From NCBI RefSeq assembly GCF_000733845.1, contig NZ_JPOI01000001.1:3287001-3351000 (forward strand): a stretch of 64,000 nt of DNA. Reading direction: 5' to 3'. The first letter of the stretch is position 1. Each line of letters begins with the position of its first letter. Source of the stretch: Geobacillus vulcani PSS1 (lineage in GTDB: Bacteria; Bacillota; Bacilli; Bacillales; Anoxybacillaceae). The notes beneath the pieces are model-generated. The model was not told the DNA's origin. It searched no databases and worked only from the letters and a program-made list of their open reading frames with translations. The position numbers were made by a program, and so were the translations under genes. Shown here piece after piece: positions 41,603 to 51,771 of the stretch.

Positions 41603-42180
41603 TACCCTCCGTCGGCGCCTTCAGCCACTGCATTCGCCGCTGGTTTCCCGCTGTCTGTCACCATTTTGCGCGCCCGCTCCATAATGGAAAGCAGCGTTTT
41701 ATACTCCTCCTGGATGGCAGCCAGTTGTTTTTGCAACGCTTCTTTTTCCATTTGCAACTTCGTCACCATTTGCTGCAGCTGCTCCATATCGTTTTTGAGC
41801 GCGCGGTTTTCATCGGCCGTCCGTCGGGCGTCACGCGCCTTTTGCTCCTCAGCTTGCAAAAAGGCCAGCACTTCCGTCCATGACAAATGGCTTTTGACTG
41901 CCGTTTCCACCTTCGTCTGCCCCTCGCTTTCCTTTGCGGATGCGTTTTCTTTTTTTCGCATCTTCCGTTCTTGCTTGGCTTGCTCGATCTCCTCCTTGTA
42001 CTGCTTGCGAACGCACGAATTCCAGCGAAATCCACACGCCGCGGCTGTCCGCGACAAGCGCCGCCCGACTTCAGCAAACGCCTCCAGCTGGGTGCCGCCT
42101 TCGCGAATATACTGAAGCACGACATTCGCTAACAACTCATCCTCTTCTTTCGTCCATGCGTCTTGACGCACCCCCGTCAT
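41602..42180 (-). CDS. gerR: RsfA family sporulation transcription factor (YlbO/GerR type)
   Basis: A 192-residue DNA-binding protein with an N-terminal Myb/SANT-like domain ([21 protein letters not shown] and [15 protein letters not shown]) and a long C-terminal coiled coil. RsfA-family proteins regulate sporulation genes; the position between rpmF and panE matches ylbO, which is B. subtilis gerR (SigE-dependent repressor/activator of coat and germination genes). The exact subtype is inferred from position. ATG at 42180 behind GGGGAAGGGG. Confidence 0.75.
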   Translation of the reverse strand: MTGVRQDAWTKEEDELLANVVLQYIREGGTQLEAFAEVGRRLSRTAAACGFRWNSCVRKQYKEEIEQAKQERKMRKKENASAKESEGQTKVETAVKSHLSWTEVLAFLQAEEQKARDARRTADENRALKNDMEQLQQMVTKLQMEKEALQKQLAAIQEEYKTLLSIMERARKMVTDSGKPAANAVAEGADGG

Positions 42181-42248
42181 CCCCTTCCCCCCTTATCGCC
42201 GCTTTGTCATTATATGTATGCGGCTAGTAGAAACGGTAGAAGGAAAAA

Positions 42249-43004
42249 TTACTTCTTACGCAAAAAAAGACGCAATGCCTGTTCATGTTCGGCCGACCCC
42301 CACAGCTCGGCGCAACGGGCGATCTCGGCGAAAAACTGCTCGCGAAACCAAGCGGTTCGCCATTTTTCGCCGGCTGTGGCCTTATATGCCTGCAAGACGG
42401 AAAGCGGCCGCTCTGCATATGACGCCAGCCGTTCGCGCCATTGTTCCCGCCAATGTTCGGCTGGTAGGATAGCGTCAACCCAACCGCACGCTTCCATCGC
42501 CTCCACCGTCATGGGCTCGGCACGCAACAATAAGTCAAGCACCCGCCCGTACGGAAGTTTGGCAAACAGCATCGACGCTCCTCCCCAGCCGGTCGTAATG
42601 CCAAGTCGGCCTTGTACAAATCCGATCCGGCTTCCTTCTTTGGCAAAGCGAAAATCGCAAGCAGTCGCCAACTCGCAGCCGCCCCCCATCGCCGTTCCAT
42701 TGACAAGGGCGGCCGTCGGCTTCGGAAACGTCAGCAGCCTGTACAGCAGCTCTCCCATGCGCATGAGCATCTGTCTTGCCTCCGTGCCGCGCAAATGCCC
42801 AAACTCGCTCAAATCGCCGCCGGAACAAAACGCTTCGCTGCCAGAGCCAGTAATGGCGAACACTTTCACTTGTGGATCAGTCGCCGCCTGTTCCATCGCC
42901 TCCTCAAGCGCCTCCATCACGGCAAAATTGATCGCATTCCGTTTCTCTGGACGGCAAATTGTAAACAGCGCAATGCCGTCATGATGCTCCAACCTTGCTT
43001 CCAT
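42249..43004 (-). CDS. Crotonase (enoyl-CoA hydratase/isomerase) family protein
   Basis: A 251-residue single-domain crotonase fold protein. It has the oxyanion-hole segments (EAFCSGGDLSEF and NGTAMGGGCELATACDF) and the first catalytic Glu of hydratases in GGGCELA, but the second Glu (usually in a PE-LG-I-PG motif) is replaced by QGRLGITTGWGG. Reaction and substrate therefore cannot be assigned. B. subtilis has an acetyltransferase (ylbP) around this position, so this gene is a local difference. Confidence 0.82.
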   Translation of the reverse strand: MEARLEHHDGIALFTICRPEKRNAINFAVMEALEEAMEQAATDPQVKVFAITGSGSEAFCSGGDLSEFGHLRGTEARQMLMRMGELLYRLLTFPKPTAALVNGTAMGGGCELATACDFRFAKEGSRIGFVQGRLGITTGWGGASMLFAKLPYGRVLDLLLRAEPMTVEAMEACGWVDAILPAEHWREQWRERLASYAERPLSVLQAYKATAGEKWRTAWFREQFFAEIARCAELWGSAEHEQALRLFLRKK

Positions 43005-43225
43005 CAGCGCGTCTCTCCTTTCTTCATCAATGAATTGGGCGCGGGCTCTTCAATTTCCTGCCTCACGACGAAAAAAACTGCCGCCTGGACGAATGGCGTT
43101 GATTTTTTTGCAGACCAAACGTGTAGATGAGCCAATAAAAACCAGTTGGGAAGGCTCTGTTTCTCAGCTTTTCTGCTGTGGTCGGCAAGCGTCCGCCTGC
43201 CGGCTGGGCATATGACGGCATGCCC

Positions 43226-43287
43226 TCCTCGAACAAGAACGCTTTATGGGCAAACGCCATTTTCCCGCCGGTGTTCTTGTTCGAGGA
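43226..43287. repeat. 15-bp inverted repeat in the crotonase-rpmF gap
   Basis: TCCTCGAACAAGAAC (43226-43240) and its exact complement GTTCTTGTTCGAGGA (43273-43287) flank 32 bases. The 418-base gap 43005-43422 shows no convincing gene; an open frame on the minus strand (43063-43302) crosses the repeat and has no recognisable family or ribosome-binding site. Purpose unknown: operator, mRNA structure or a small palindromic element. Confidence 0.65.
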
Positions 43288-43374
43288 AAGAGGCAGAAAC
43301 ACTTGTGTTCAGCCATATGATTCTCTGTTTTTTAGTAAAATAATGGATCATCAACACTCGTGTTTGCAGACAAT

Positions 43375-43402
43375 CAAAAAGGCTGTCCTGTTTTCGGACA
43401 GC
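43375..43402 (-). terminator. Rho-independent terminator after rpmF
   Basis: Minus-strand GGCTGTCC, loop GAAAACA, GGACAGCC, then TTTTTG; just downstream of the rpmF stop. Confidence 0.85.
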
Positions 43403-43422
43403 CTGTCGTTCGATGTCGGCCA

Positions 43423-43596
43423 TTATTTGTTGACGACATCTCTTCCTTTGTATGTTCCGCATGCTTTGCAGACGCGGTGCGCCAATTTCCATTCACCGCA
43501 GTTCGGGCATTGCACCATGCCTGGCACTTGCAGTTTAAAGTGCGTACGGCGCAGCCGTTTTCTCGTTTTCGATGTTCTTCTAAAAGGTACTGCCAT
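43423..43596 (-). CDS. rpmF: 50S ribosomal protein L32
   Basis: L32 is a 57-residue zinc-ribbon ribosomal protein. It begins [17 protein letters not shown] and has four zinc ligands Cys30, Cys33, Cys43 and Cys46 (CPNC and CKAC). It is therefore the zinc-containing (C+) paralogue. The ATG is preceded by GGAGGTGGGAATG. It follows ylbN (YceD), the usual partner, after a 143-base GC-rich spacer that can form CCGTCCG/CGGACGG. Confidence 0.97.
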   Translation of the reverse strand: MAVPFRRTSKTRKRLRRTHFKLQVPGMVQCPNCGEWKLAHRVCKACGTYKGRDVVNK

Positions 43597-43739
43597 CATT
43601 CCCACCTCCTTGTCGGGCGCATTGAGCATATCCATGCCGGTGGATCAATCAGCCCCGAGGCCGCCGTCCGCCGGCACACAAGGCGGCTGCCGGACGGTGC
43701 GCAATATTTGCGCCATCGGCCGGCAACGCCGACTCACGA

Positions 43740-44279
43740 TCATTCGTCTCGTTTTTCCTCGAAAAACTTGGCCAGCCCTGCAAGGCGAGGATCTACTTTC
43801 TTTTCCCGCTCTTGCATCGCTTTCTCCCATTCTTCTTCCGACAGAACGTCCCATCCTTCGCCATGTTGCGGCGCTCCGCCGGCAACCGGTCCTTCAGCGA
43901 TAAGCTGCAACGGAATTTCAAGCAAAATCAACTCGCGGATGATGGGATTCAAATCAATCGTGTCCCCCGCCACCATATGGGTGTCCTCATCGGTCTTCAC
44001 AATGCCGCTGCCATCCGCAAAAAACGTCTCCGTCGTCTGAATGGAAAACGGATACGTCACATCGACAAGCGTCCGCGAACAAGGCAACACCATCGTTCCG
44101 GACAACGTCAAATGAAACGTGAATTTTGTCGATCCGACATCCGCTTTTCCTCGGACATGCACCGGCGAAATATCGCGGATCAACGTGTCAATTTGTTTTA
44201 AATCGGACACATCGACTGTCTCATCAATCGCCATTTCCTTATGTTGAAAACGGCGAAGCTGTTGGACCGTCCATTTCAT
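43740..44279 (-). CDS. ylbN: YceD family protein YlbN (DUF177)
   Basis: A 179-residue DUF177 protein (YceD) that in many bacteria sits before rpmF and influences 23S rRNA or ribosome assembly. It starts MKWTVQQLRRFQHKE and includes the conserved HVRGKADVGSTKFTFHLTLSGTMVLPCSRTL segment split over the middle. It follows a very strong promoter. The exact role is not established. Confidence 0.9.
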   Translation of the reverse strand: MKWTVQQLRRFQHKEMAIDETVDVSDLKQIDTLIRDISPVHVRGKADVGSTKFTFHLTLSGTMVLPCSRTLVDVTYPFSIQTTETFFADGSGIVKTDEDTHMVAGDTIDLNPIIRELILLEIPLQLIAEGPVAGGAPQHGEGWDVLSEEEWEKAMQEREKKVDPRLAGLAKFFEEKRDE

Positions 44280-44305
44280 ATGATCACCTCAAGGCAACGA
44301 ATAAA

Positions 44306-44334
44306 ATTATACGTTTCGTTTCTAGTTTTGTCAA
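44306..44334 (-). promoter_or_regulatory. Consensus sigma-A promoter of ylbN-rpmF
   Basis: Minus-strand TTGACA (44329-44334), exactly 17 bases, TATAAT (44306-44311). Both hexamers are perfect, fitting high expression of a ribosomal protein gene. Confidence 0.93.
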
Positions 44335-44480
44335 TGTTTTTTCTTTACAACCACTCACTCCTTGGGAAAAGAACGGCATACTCCCATCATTTCCAAATGC
44401 CACTCCCAGCATGCACGGTTGGCGCGCGGACAGCGGAAAACGGTCGGCCGCTTCGTTTTTTTTGATGTCCTCCCCACATG

Positions 44481-44508
44481 TTGCCGTTGATCTTCACCGT
44501 CGTATACT
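44481..44508 (+). promoter_or_regulatory. Weak candidate promoter for tmcAL
   Basis: TTGCCG, 16 bases, TATACT on the plus strand. Other alignments in the same region are possible, so confidence is low. The rest of the 309-base divergent gap (44280-44588) has no evident structure. Confidence 0.35.
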
Positions 44509-44588
44509 CCATACTAAGTTCAGATAGAAATAGAGAGCCATTTCATTGCGGCCAAGCCGCGCGAATCGTCATGAAAGGAGCAAAAAAA

Positions 44589-45809
44589 GTGAAAGTCGTC
44601 GGCGTGATTGTGGAATACAACCCGTTTCACAACGGTCATTTCCACCATTTGAACGAAACGAGGCGAAAGACAGGAGCGGACTGTTTGATCGCCGTCATGA
44701 GCGGAAACTTCTTGCAGCGCGGTGAGCCGGCCATCGTCTCCAAATGGGCGCGGGCGAAAATGGCGCTTGCCGCCGGCGTGGATGTGATCATCGAGCTGCC
44801 GTACGTCTTCGCTGTGCAAGCGGCTGAACAGTTCGCACATGGGGCGGTGCAGCTGCTTGCAGCCATCGGCTGCCAAGAGCTTTGCTTTGGCAGCGAATCG
44901 GGGGAAATTTCCGCTTTTTTATCCGCGGTGGAAACGTGGCTTGAACAGAAGGAAACGTTCGATTCCCTCATCCGCACCGGGCTGGCGCGCGGACAAAGCT
45001 TTCCGAAAGCCGCCGCTGAAGCGTGGCAAAAGTTCGACGCCGCTCCGCTTGATTTGTCGCAGCCAAACAACGTGCTTGGTTTTGCGTATGTGAAAGCCAT
45101 TTGGCAAAACAAGCTGGCGATTATGCCGCGCACGATTCCGCGGCTGGCCGCCGGCTATCATGACGAATCATTTTCCCACCCGTCGATTGCGAGCGCCACC
45201 AGCCTGCGAAAAACATTGCGACAAACCGGACAGCTTGAGTCGATCGCGGCATACGTTCCGCCCGCTGCGCTCGAACAACTCCGCCAATACCGGGAGACAT
45301 ACGGGCGCTTTCACGATTGGGAAGTGTATTTTCCGCTCCTAAAATATCGGCTGTTGACCGCCACAGAGGCCGACTTGCGCCGCATCGCCGGCGTGGAGGA
45401 AGGGATTGAACACCGGCTGAAGCAACACATCCCCCACGCCGAAACGTTTGCCGCCTTCATCGCCGCTGTCAAAACGAAGCGATACACCTGGACAAGGCTG
45501 CAACGCCTATGCGCACATGTGTTGACGAATTTCACAAAGGAGGAGCAGGCCAAAGCGGCCAACCCGACCTATATCCGGCTGCTCGGCATGAGTGAAACCG
45601 GCCGCCGCTACTTAAATCAGGTGAAAAAAAGCGCCGCGCTCCCACTCGTCGCTAGAGCGTCCAAACTCAACGGCGACCCTCTTTATGAGCAAGAAAAAAG
45701 AGCGGCAGCTGTGTACGCCGCCGCTTTTCCGGAGCCGCTCTACAGCGCCGTGCTGAAAGAAGAATACGCCACGGCGCCCATTTACGTTTCCGGCATCGAG
45801 CGCAAATAA
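44589..45809 (+). CDS. tmcAL: tRNA(Met) cytidine acetate ligase
   Basis: TmcAL (YlbM) makes N4-acetylcytidine at the wobble position of elongator tRNA-Met from acetate and ATP. The 406-residue protein starts with the nucleotidyltransferase core [14 protein letters not shown] (HNGH at residues 14-17). The GTG at 44589 is chosen because AAAGGAG lies eight bases upstream. Its 3' end overlaps that of ylbL, which converges on it, by 28 bases. Confidence 0.93.
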   Translation: MKVVGVIVEYNPFHNGHFHHLNETRRKTGADCLIAVMSGNFLQRGEPAIVSKWARAKMALAAGVDVIIELPYVFAVQAAEQFAHGAVQLLAAIGCQELCFGSESGEISAFLSAVETWLEQKETFDSLIRTGLARGQSFPKAAAEAWQKFDAAPLDLSQPNNVLGFAYVKAIWQNKLAIMPRTIPRLAAGYHDESFSHPSIASATSLRKTLRQTGQLESIAAYVPPAALEQLRQYRETYGRFHDWEVYFPLLKYRLLTATEADLRRIAGVEEGIEHRLKQHIPHAETFAAFIAAVKTKRYTWTRLQRLCAHVLTNFTKEEQAKAANPTYIRLLGMSETGRRYLNQVKKSAALPLVARASKLNGDPLYEQEKRAAAVYAAAFPEPLYSAVLKEEYATAPIYVSGIERK

Positions 45810-46801
45810 CGAACCGCCTCGTCAAACGTATCGACCGGGACGATTTTCATATGCGTCCCGATTTTTTTCGCCGTCCGCACCGCCTCGCGATAGTTCGACG
45901 TCGGCGCACCATGTTCGTTCGGCGCAAAAAACACCTCAGCTCCTTCGCGGTCAGCCGCCACGACTTTTTGCGAAATGCCGCCGATCGGGCCGACGTTTCC
46001 GTCAAGATCAATCGTTCCGGTGCCGGCAATTTTATGGCCTTTGGCAATATCTTCGGGAACGAGTTGATTGTAAATTTCCAAAGAAAACATGAGCCCAGCC
46101 GACGGTCCGCCGATTTGTTCGGAATCGACCTTGATGGGCGGATCGGTATGGACGTCATAATCCGTCATCGGCATGACCCCAAGGCCGACTTGATTCGGAT
46201 GCTGCGGAAACGGCTTCAATGAAATCTCCGTCTCCTGTCGTTTCCCGCCGCGGATGAACGCAACGCGGACGCGGTCGCCCGCCTTTTTCCCTCGAATATA
46301 GTCGACCATTTGCTCCGATGTGCCGAGCGGCTTTCCGTCCAAGGCAACAATGCGGTCGCCGGTCTCTAGACGGCCGGCGGCCGGCATATCAGGGAGGACG
46401 CTCATGACATAAACGCCATGAGGTTCATACGACACCGGTTTTCCGGCGTGGCGATAAGCGACGATAATCGCCGCTTCCTTCGCCTGTTCCATGAGCTCAA
46501 GCTGACGCATCGTATATTCCTTGTCGCTCTCCCCTTCCTGCTTGATTTCCTCGACCGGATGCAGCTCATAAAACGGACGGATATGGGCGAGCAAATACGA
46601 CACCACGTTCGCCCGCCCCATCCGCACCGTCGTAAGCATAAACGTTCCCTGATCGCGGTCGCCGTTTTCCACGTGAACGAGCGGCTTTAAACTTTGCGCG
46701 CTTCCCGGCATCGTCACGTAATACGGCAGCTTCATAAAAATGAGCAAAAAGGTGAGGGCGGCGCCAAAGAAAAACAGGGCAATATACGTCCGTTTCTTCA
46801 T
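45782..46801 (-). CDS. ylbL: Membrane-anchored PDZ-Lon protease-like protein YlbL
   Basis: A 339-residue protein with an N-terminal membrane anchor (residues 6-24), a PDZ domain (about residues 125-200) and a C-terminal Lon-type S16 peptidase domain. The catalytic dyad is Ser234 (GGPSAGL) and Lys279 (ISQKVVAA). YlbL in B. subtilis degrades the SOS-induced division inhibitor YneA with CtpA. ATG at 46801 overlaps the ylbK stop (ATGA). Confidence 0.92.
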   Translation of the reverse strand: MKKRTYIALFFFGAALTFLLIFMKLPYYVTMPGSAQSLKPLVHVENGDRDQGTFMLTTVRMGRANVVSYLLAHIRPFYELHPVEEIKQEGESDKEYTMRQLELMEQAKEAAIIVAYRHAGKPVSYEPHGVYVMSVLPDMPAAGRLETGDRIVALDGKPLGTSEQMVDYIRGKKAGDRVRVAFIRGGKRQETEISLKPFPQHPNQVGLGVMPMTDYDVHTDPPIKVDSEQIGGPSAGLMFSLEIYNQLVPEDIAKGHKIAGTGTIDLDGNVGPIGGISQKVVAADREGAEVFFAPNEHGAPTSNYREAVRTAKKIGTHMKIVPVDTFDEAVRYLRSMPET

Positions 46802-47586
46802 TCGTGTGATGGCTCCTTCCACTGTTCGATCGCTTGACGGATCGCTCCCACTTGCCTCCGCGCTTCCTCTTCCCCGCGAGCGATGATTTCCTCAATCTCC
46901 GTGAACGCCCGCGAGCTATACTGTTCGACTCGCGGCCGGATCATAACATCTGAGGCGACCTGACGGTGAGCGACCAGTTCCGCTTGCAAAATATCGAGAC
47001 TCTGCCAAATGACATCGACGATCGACGCAATTTCCGCCTTGGTGTTGAGCGGAGAGACATCGACGGCAATGACAATATCCGCTCCCATCGCCCGGACGAC
47101 CGACACCGGCACACGGTCGACGACCCCGCCGTCGACAAGCAGCCTACCATTCACTTCCGCCGGCACAAAAATGCCAGGAATCGAGATGCTTGCCCGCACC
47201 GCCTGGGCTGCTTCCCCTTGTCGAAACACGACTTTCTCCCCCGTCTGCAAATCAGCGGCGACAACAGCCACGGGCGGGGACATCTCCTCGATTCGTTTCC
47301 CTTTCGTCAACAAGCGAATAAACTGCGTGATGCGCTCGCCAGCGATCAGCCCCATTTTCGGCACCGTCCAGTCAAGAAAATCGTTGCGTCGAAACGATTG
47401 AGCCAACCGATAGAGACGATGGAGGCCATGGCCGCTTGCGTAAAGGACGGCGACGAGCGCACCGATGCTGCTGCCGGCCAAATAGGAAATTGGAATATGC
47501 TCCTCCTCGAGCACCTTCAATACCCCAAGATGGGCGAACCCGCGCGCTCCTCCCGACCCGAGCGCCAATCCGACTTTTGGCGGCAC
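46798..47586 (-). CDS. ylbK: Patatin-like phospholipase YlbK (RssA-like)
   Basis: A 262-residue patatin-domain protein with the oxyanion motif GSGGARG (residues 10-16), the nucleophile Ser40 in GSSIG, and the catalytic Asp152 in DGG. Substrate is not known. GTG start at 47586 behind GGAGGGGGAGGC. It is transcribed divergently from ylbJ and translated with ylbL. Confidence 0.9.
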   Translation of the reverse strand: MPPKVGLALGSGGARGFAHLGVLKVLEEEHIPISYLAGSSIGALVAVLYASGHGLHRLYRLAQSFRRNDFLDWTVPKMGLIAGERITQFIRLLTKGKRIEEMSPPVAVVAADLQTGEKVVFRQGEAAQAVRASISIPGIFVPAEVNGRLLVDGGVVDRVPVSVVRAMGADIVIAVDVSPLNTKAEIASIVDVIWQSLDILQAELVAHRQVASDVMIRPRVEQYSSRAFTEIEEIIARGEEEARRQVGAIRQAIEQWKEPSHE

Positions 47587-47715
47587 GCCTCCCCCTCCTT
47601 TGTCGCAGCGCTATCCGCTTTCATCTTATGGTCTAAAACGCCCCCCTATACTCGTATATTAGGGTATATGAGGTTGTACCACGCGAAGCCGCGCGGCAAA
47701 AAAGGGGGGAAAAAA

Positions 47716-48951
47716 GTGAAACAAAATTGGGGAGCGAAATGGAAAACCGTATTGCTCGCTTCCGCCGCCACCTTGTTTGCGTTTTCGCTCATTTGCTATC
47801 CAAAACAGTCGCTTGAAGCGTCCATTCGTGGTTTAAATATGTGGTGGGAGGTCGTCTTTCCATCGCTTTTGCCATTTTTCATCGTCTCGGAGCTGCTCAT
47901 CAGCTTCGGAGTCGTCAGCTTCCTCGGCGTCTTGCTCGAGCCGTTCATGCGTCCGTTGTTTCGCGTCCCAGGCGTCGGCGGATTCGCCTGGGCCATGGGA
48001 ATGGCGTCCGGCTACCCATCTGGAGCCAAGCTGACTGCCCGCCTGTATCAGGAAAAACAGCTGACGACAATTGAAGCCGAACGGCTCTCATCGTTCACCA
48101 ATTCGTCCAACCCACTTTTTATTTTTGGGGCCGTGTCAGCGGGATTTTTCAACAACCCGCAACTCGGCCTTGTGCTGGCCGTTTCCCACTATTTAGGAAA
48201 CATTAGCGTTGGGCTGATCATGCGCTTTCACGGCATCCGAAAAGAGCAGGAGCAATCGAAGCGGCAGCCACGCTCATTTTCACTCCCGTATGCACTGCGC
48301 ACCCTGCATCGCACGCGACTGAAAAACGAACAGCCGCTTGGCAAACTTCTTGGCGACGCCGTGCGCTCTTCTGTCCAAACACTGTTAATGATCGGCGGTT
48401 TTATTATTCTCTTTTCGGTTATGAATAAACTTCTGTATATGATGCATTTGACCGAACAGCTTGCCCCATTGTTGCGCCATCTGCTCCGCCTTGCCCAGCT
48501 GCCGGAGCAGCTTGACATCCCTGTGTTTTCCGGCTTGTTTGAAATTACACTCGGCAGCCAAATGATCAGTCAGACCGATGAGGCGATGCTGATGGAAAAA
48601 GCAGTGGCCACAAGCTTCATCCTCGCTTTCGGCGGCTTTTCCGTCCAAGCGCAAGTCGCCAGCATTCTTGCCGAAGCGAACATCCGCTTTCAGCCGTTTT
48701 TCATCGCGCGCTTGCTGCACGGAGTGTTTGCCGCTTCCTTTACATACTTGCTTTGGAAACCGTTGTACATCAAAACAGCCGGCGGGGTGCCAACCAACAT
48801 TCCGGCGTTTCTTCACGCCGCCCCGGGAAACGCTTGGAATGAAGGCTGGCGGCTGCTGCAACAATATGGGCCACTCCTGACGCTGCTGTTCCTTTGCCTG
48901 TATATATGGCTCGTCATCAAGGCGGCCAGTGAATCGCGCGGGCGTCCATAG
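47716..48951 (+). CDS. ylbJ: Sporulation integral membrane protein YlbJ (SpoVV)
   Basis: A 411-residue membrane protein with nucleoside-recognition (Gate) domains and about nine hydrophobic segments (MWWEVVFPSLLPFF and GMASGYPSGAKLTARL are conserved family motifs). In B. subtilis YlbJ is renamed SpoVV and exports dipicolinic acid from the mother cell into the forespore intermembrane space. GTG at 47716 is chosen because AAAGGGGGG precedes it; the 250-codon open frame upstream runs antisense through ylbK. Confidence 0.92.
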   Translation: MKQNWGAKWKTVLLASAATLFAFSLICYPKQSLEASIRGLNMWWEVVFPSLLPFFIVSELLISFGVVSFLGVLLEPFMRPLFRVPGVGGFAWAMGMASGYPSGAKLTARLYQEKQLTTIEAERLSSFTNSSNPLFIFGAVSAGFFNNPQLGLVLAVSHYLGNISVGLIMRFHGIRKEQEQSKRQPRSFSLPYALRTLHRTRLKNEQPLGKLLGDAVRSSVQTLLMIGGFIILFSVMNKLLYMMHLTEQLAPLLRHLLRLAQLPEQLDIPVFSGLFEITLGSQMISQTDEAMLMEKAVATSFILAFGGFSVQAQVASILAEANIRFQPFFIARLLHGVFAASFTYLLWKPLYIKTAGGVPTNIPAFLHAAPGNAWNEGWRLLQQYGPLLTLLFLCLYIWLVIKAASESRGRP

Positions 48952-48984
48952 GCCGTTTGAGCACCCAGCTTCTTGGCAGCCAGC

Positions 48985-49330
48985 GCCTATATATACGCCT
49001 ATATATAGATGCAACGAAGAGGTTTACCCTATCCTTGACGAAAAAGTCGCTGATTCATTTCTCGAATGTCGAGGAACAAGCCTGTGGCTTGCCCCGTCAC
49101 GCCAAAGCGTGACGGGGGATCGAACAACCGCCCGCTTCACAGACCCGTATATGGGGCGGAAAGCGGCGTTGTTCGGTCGCTCGACAATCGATCCAACGCT
49201 CAGTAAAAGCCACGAATGTGAAAGCTCCAAATGGCATCTATCCTGAAAATACCCGAATTCCAAAATGCGTAAAGTTCCAGCATTCAACATAAGGACATTT
49301 TCATCCTTCCGATGGTGACGAAAATGTTTC
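48985..49330 (-). mobile_element. Structured non-coding relic, possible IS200/IS605-type fragment
   Basis: The convergent 505-base gap between ylbJ and coaD (48952-49456) contains no recognisable gene. On the minus strand it has a series of stems: CGAACAAC/GTTGTTCG, CCCGTCACGC-TTTG-GCGTGACGGG (about 49102-49125), and CAAGCC-ACA-GGCTTG next to it. The pattern resembles the hairpin-rich end of an IS605-type element. An open frame over it (49024-49335, minus) does not match a protein I know. The 49336-49456 part shows nothing further that I can support. Confidence 0.4.
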
Positions 49331-49456
49331 GTCATGGAAGTCTATATTAGCCATCGCGGGGCGATTTGCGTCTCCCCGGCCATGAACCGCCCTTGACGGC
49401 AAAACTGGGCCGGCGCCGACTGCAACACCCGCTCAAGCGGCTTCCATAAGGAAGCG

Positions 49457-50513
<1,057 letters not shown>

Positions 50514-50631
50514 CGCTTTCACCCAATTCACTGTTTCAAGGTGTCTCTGTCATCCCTTTGATTCGTTGTTTTCATGGTAATCTTACCATAAAGTTGATGA
50601 TCGTCAAACTAAGGATTTTTTTCGCGATTCA

Positions 50632-50660
50632 TGTATAGAAATCGGCAAACGGTCCATAAT
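50632..50660 (+). promoter_or_regulatory. SigG/SigF-type promoter of the candidate csfG RNA
   Basis: TGTATA (50632-50637), 17 bases, CATAAT (50655-50660, context CATAATGA) matches the forespore consensus (TGNATA, 17, CATNNTA). Transcription would begin close to the hairpin GGCAACACGC. Confidence 0.6.
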
Positions 50661-50666
50661 GAGTAA

Positions 50667-50845
50667 TGGCAACACGCTGGATGCGTTGTTGCCAGTGACG
50701 GAGAAGACTTACGTTTCCCCATAAGTTCTTCCTCCGGTTTCTCCTCTCCCTTTTCTTTATTCTTTCCGATCCTTGTTTCGCTGTGCGCGGAGGCAAGGAA
50801 CTGGAAAGGACCTTGCGGGTTCATTGCCGCAAGGTTTTTTTATTG
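50667..50845 (+). ncRNA. csfG: Candidate CsfG sporulation non-coding RNA
   Basis: The 522-base gap between rsmD (ylbH) and the next gene holds a plus-strand unit of about 180 bases: a forespore-type promoter, the stem GGCAACACGC/GCGTTGTTGCC (50668-50677 with 50683-50693), a pyrimidine-rich middle (CTTCCTCCGGTTTCTCCTCTCCC, in parts) and a terminator CCTTGCGG/CCGCAAGG plus seven T (50811-50841). In B. subtilis the conserved forespore RNA CsfG lies between ylbH and ylbG, the same place. The primary sequence identity to CsfG was not tested. Confidence 0.6.
50811..50841 (+). terminator. Rho-independent terminator of the candidate csfG
   Basis: CCTTGCGG-GTTCATTG-CCGCAAGG followed by TTTTTTT on the plus strand, with no protein gene ending just upstream. 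Confidence 0.85.
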
Positions 50846-51035
50846 CAATTCGTGAGGATGGCCGGTAAAGTTAAGGGTGGACGAGGCTTGGGCAATGTCA
50901 AACGTTCTTCAAAAACTCCACCCTCGTCGTCCCAGCGAACACCGCAAAGCATTCTTGCGGTCGGATTCGCTCCTGATCGATATGCCTAGAGGCATCGGGG
51001 CGATGAGGACAAAAAACAGCAAGGGGGAGCTGTTC

Positions 51036-51425
51036 ATGATCCAACGATTCATCGAACTTGGCGAAGGATATTCCGATATATACGAGCTGATTGAATTGGC
51101 GAAGGCCAACCGCCACCGTTTATCCGGCTTCTTTGCCTTCCATACGGTGAAAAAAGGCCATGCGGTCGTCTCTTTGGTCGTTGTCCTTCATCCGACGGAC
51201 CCCGGTGATTTCCAACCGCTTTACATTTGCCGTGAAGGCATTCCCGATCCGTCCGTCAAGCCGAACAAACGGTACGAACTGTTTATGGAAACGGCAAAAG
51301 AGCTGGGCATGGACGTCATTCACCTTGATGTTAAGCCATCGACGATGTTCGCCGAACTCGACTTATATTACCATCATTTGATCGGCATTATGCGGATGAA
51401 TCGCTTCATCCCGCCGCTTCAGTAA
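51036..51425 (+). CDS. Conserved Bacillaceae protein of unknown function (DUF7147-like)
   Basis: A 129-residue soluble protein starting MIQRFIELGEGYSDIYELIELA; no catalytic motif is recognised. ATG 51036 is chosen because AAGGGGGAG lies six bases upstream; the frame is open 53 codons further but has no other ribosome-binding site. It is convergent with ylbG, sharing a bidirectional terminator. The DUF name is tentative. Confidence 0.7.
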   Translation: MIQRFIELGEGYSDIYELIELAKANRHRLSGFFAFHTVKKGHAVVSLVVVLHPTDPGDFQPLYICREGIPDPSVKPNKRYELFMETAKELGMDVIHLDVKPSTMFAELDLYYHHLIGIMRMNRFIPPLQ

Positions 51426-51431
51426 ACAAAG

Positions 51432-51480
51432 AAACAGCGGGCCGAAAAGCCGGTGCTGGCTGTTTTTCGACCCGCTGTTT
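51432..51480. terminator. Bidirectional terminator between the DUF7147-like gene and ylbG
   Basis: AAACAGCGGGCCGAAAAGCC and its imperfect complement flank GGTGCT, with T and A runs on both sides, between two converging genes. Confidence 0.75.
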
Positions 51481-51484
51481 TCTT

Positions 51485-51754
51485 TCATCCAAGCGGATAG
51501 GGGGAGTCTTTTTCCTTCTCCCCTTTCGATTCAAATTCCAGTTTTAAAAATGGGCGGTACGACGGCTCGACCCGCTTGACGAATGGAAGCGAGGCGAGCT
51601 TTTTCATTACATGGTCGACTTGCTCCATATCACAATACAGAACCGCATATTTCAGCCGTTTGGAAATGTAATGAATGTTGCCGAACTTGCGCAACTGTTT
51701 CCCATATTTCAGCGAATGAAGCCAGACGATAATCCCTTGCCGTTTTGGAAACAT
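51485..51754 (-). CDS. ylbG: DUF2129 family protein YlbG
   Basis: An 89-residue protein of the DUF2129/UPF0298 family ([15 protein letters not shown] near the start). Function unknown. ATG 51754 is chosen from family alignment; the longer frame reads into ylbF. It follows ylbF after 17 bases. Confidence 0.88.
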   Translation of the reverse strand: MFPKRQGIIVWLHSLKYGKQLRKFGNIHYISKRLKYAVLYCDMEQVDHVMKKLASLPFVKRVEPSYRPFLKLEFESKGEKEKDSPYPLG

Positions 51755-51771
51755 AGTCCCTTCCCCTTTTT

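Noticed and set aside
43063..43302. 79-codon minus-strand frame before rpmF
   Set aside because: No family resemblance, no clear ribosome-binding site, and it crosses a perfect inverted repeat.
46966..47715. 5' extension of ylbJ frame through ylbK
   Set aside because: Antisense to the conserved patatin gene; the real ylbJ begins at the GTG behind AAAGGGGGG.
49024..49335. 103-codon minus-strand frame between ylbJ and coaD
   Set aside because: It spans several strong stems and has no recognised family; structure explains the sequence better than coding.
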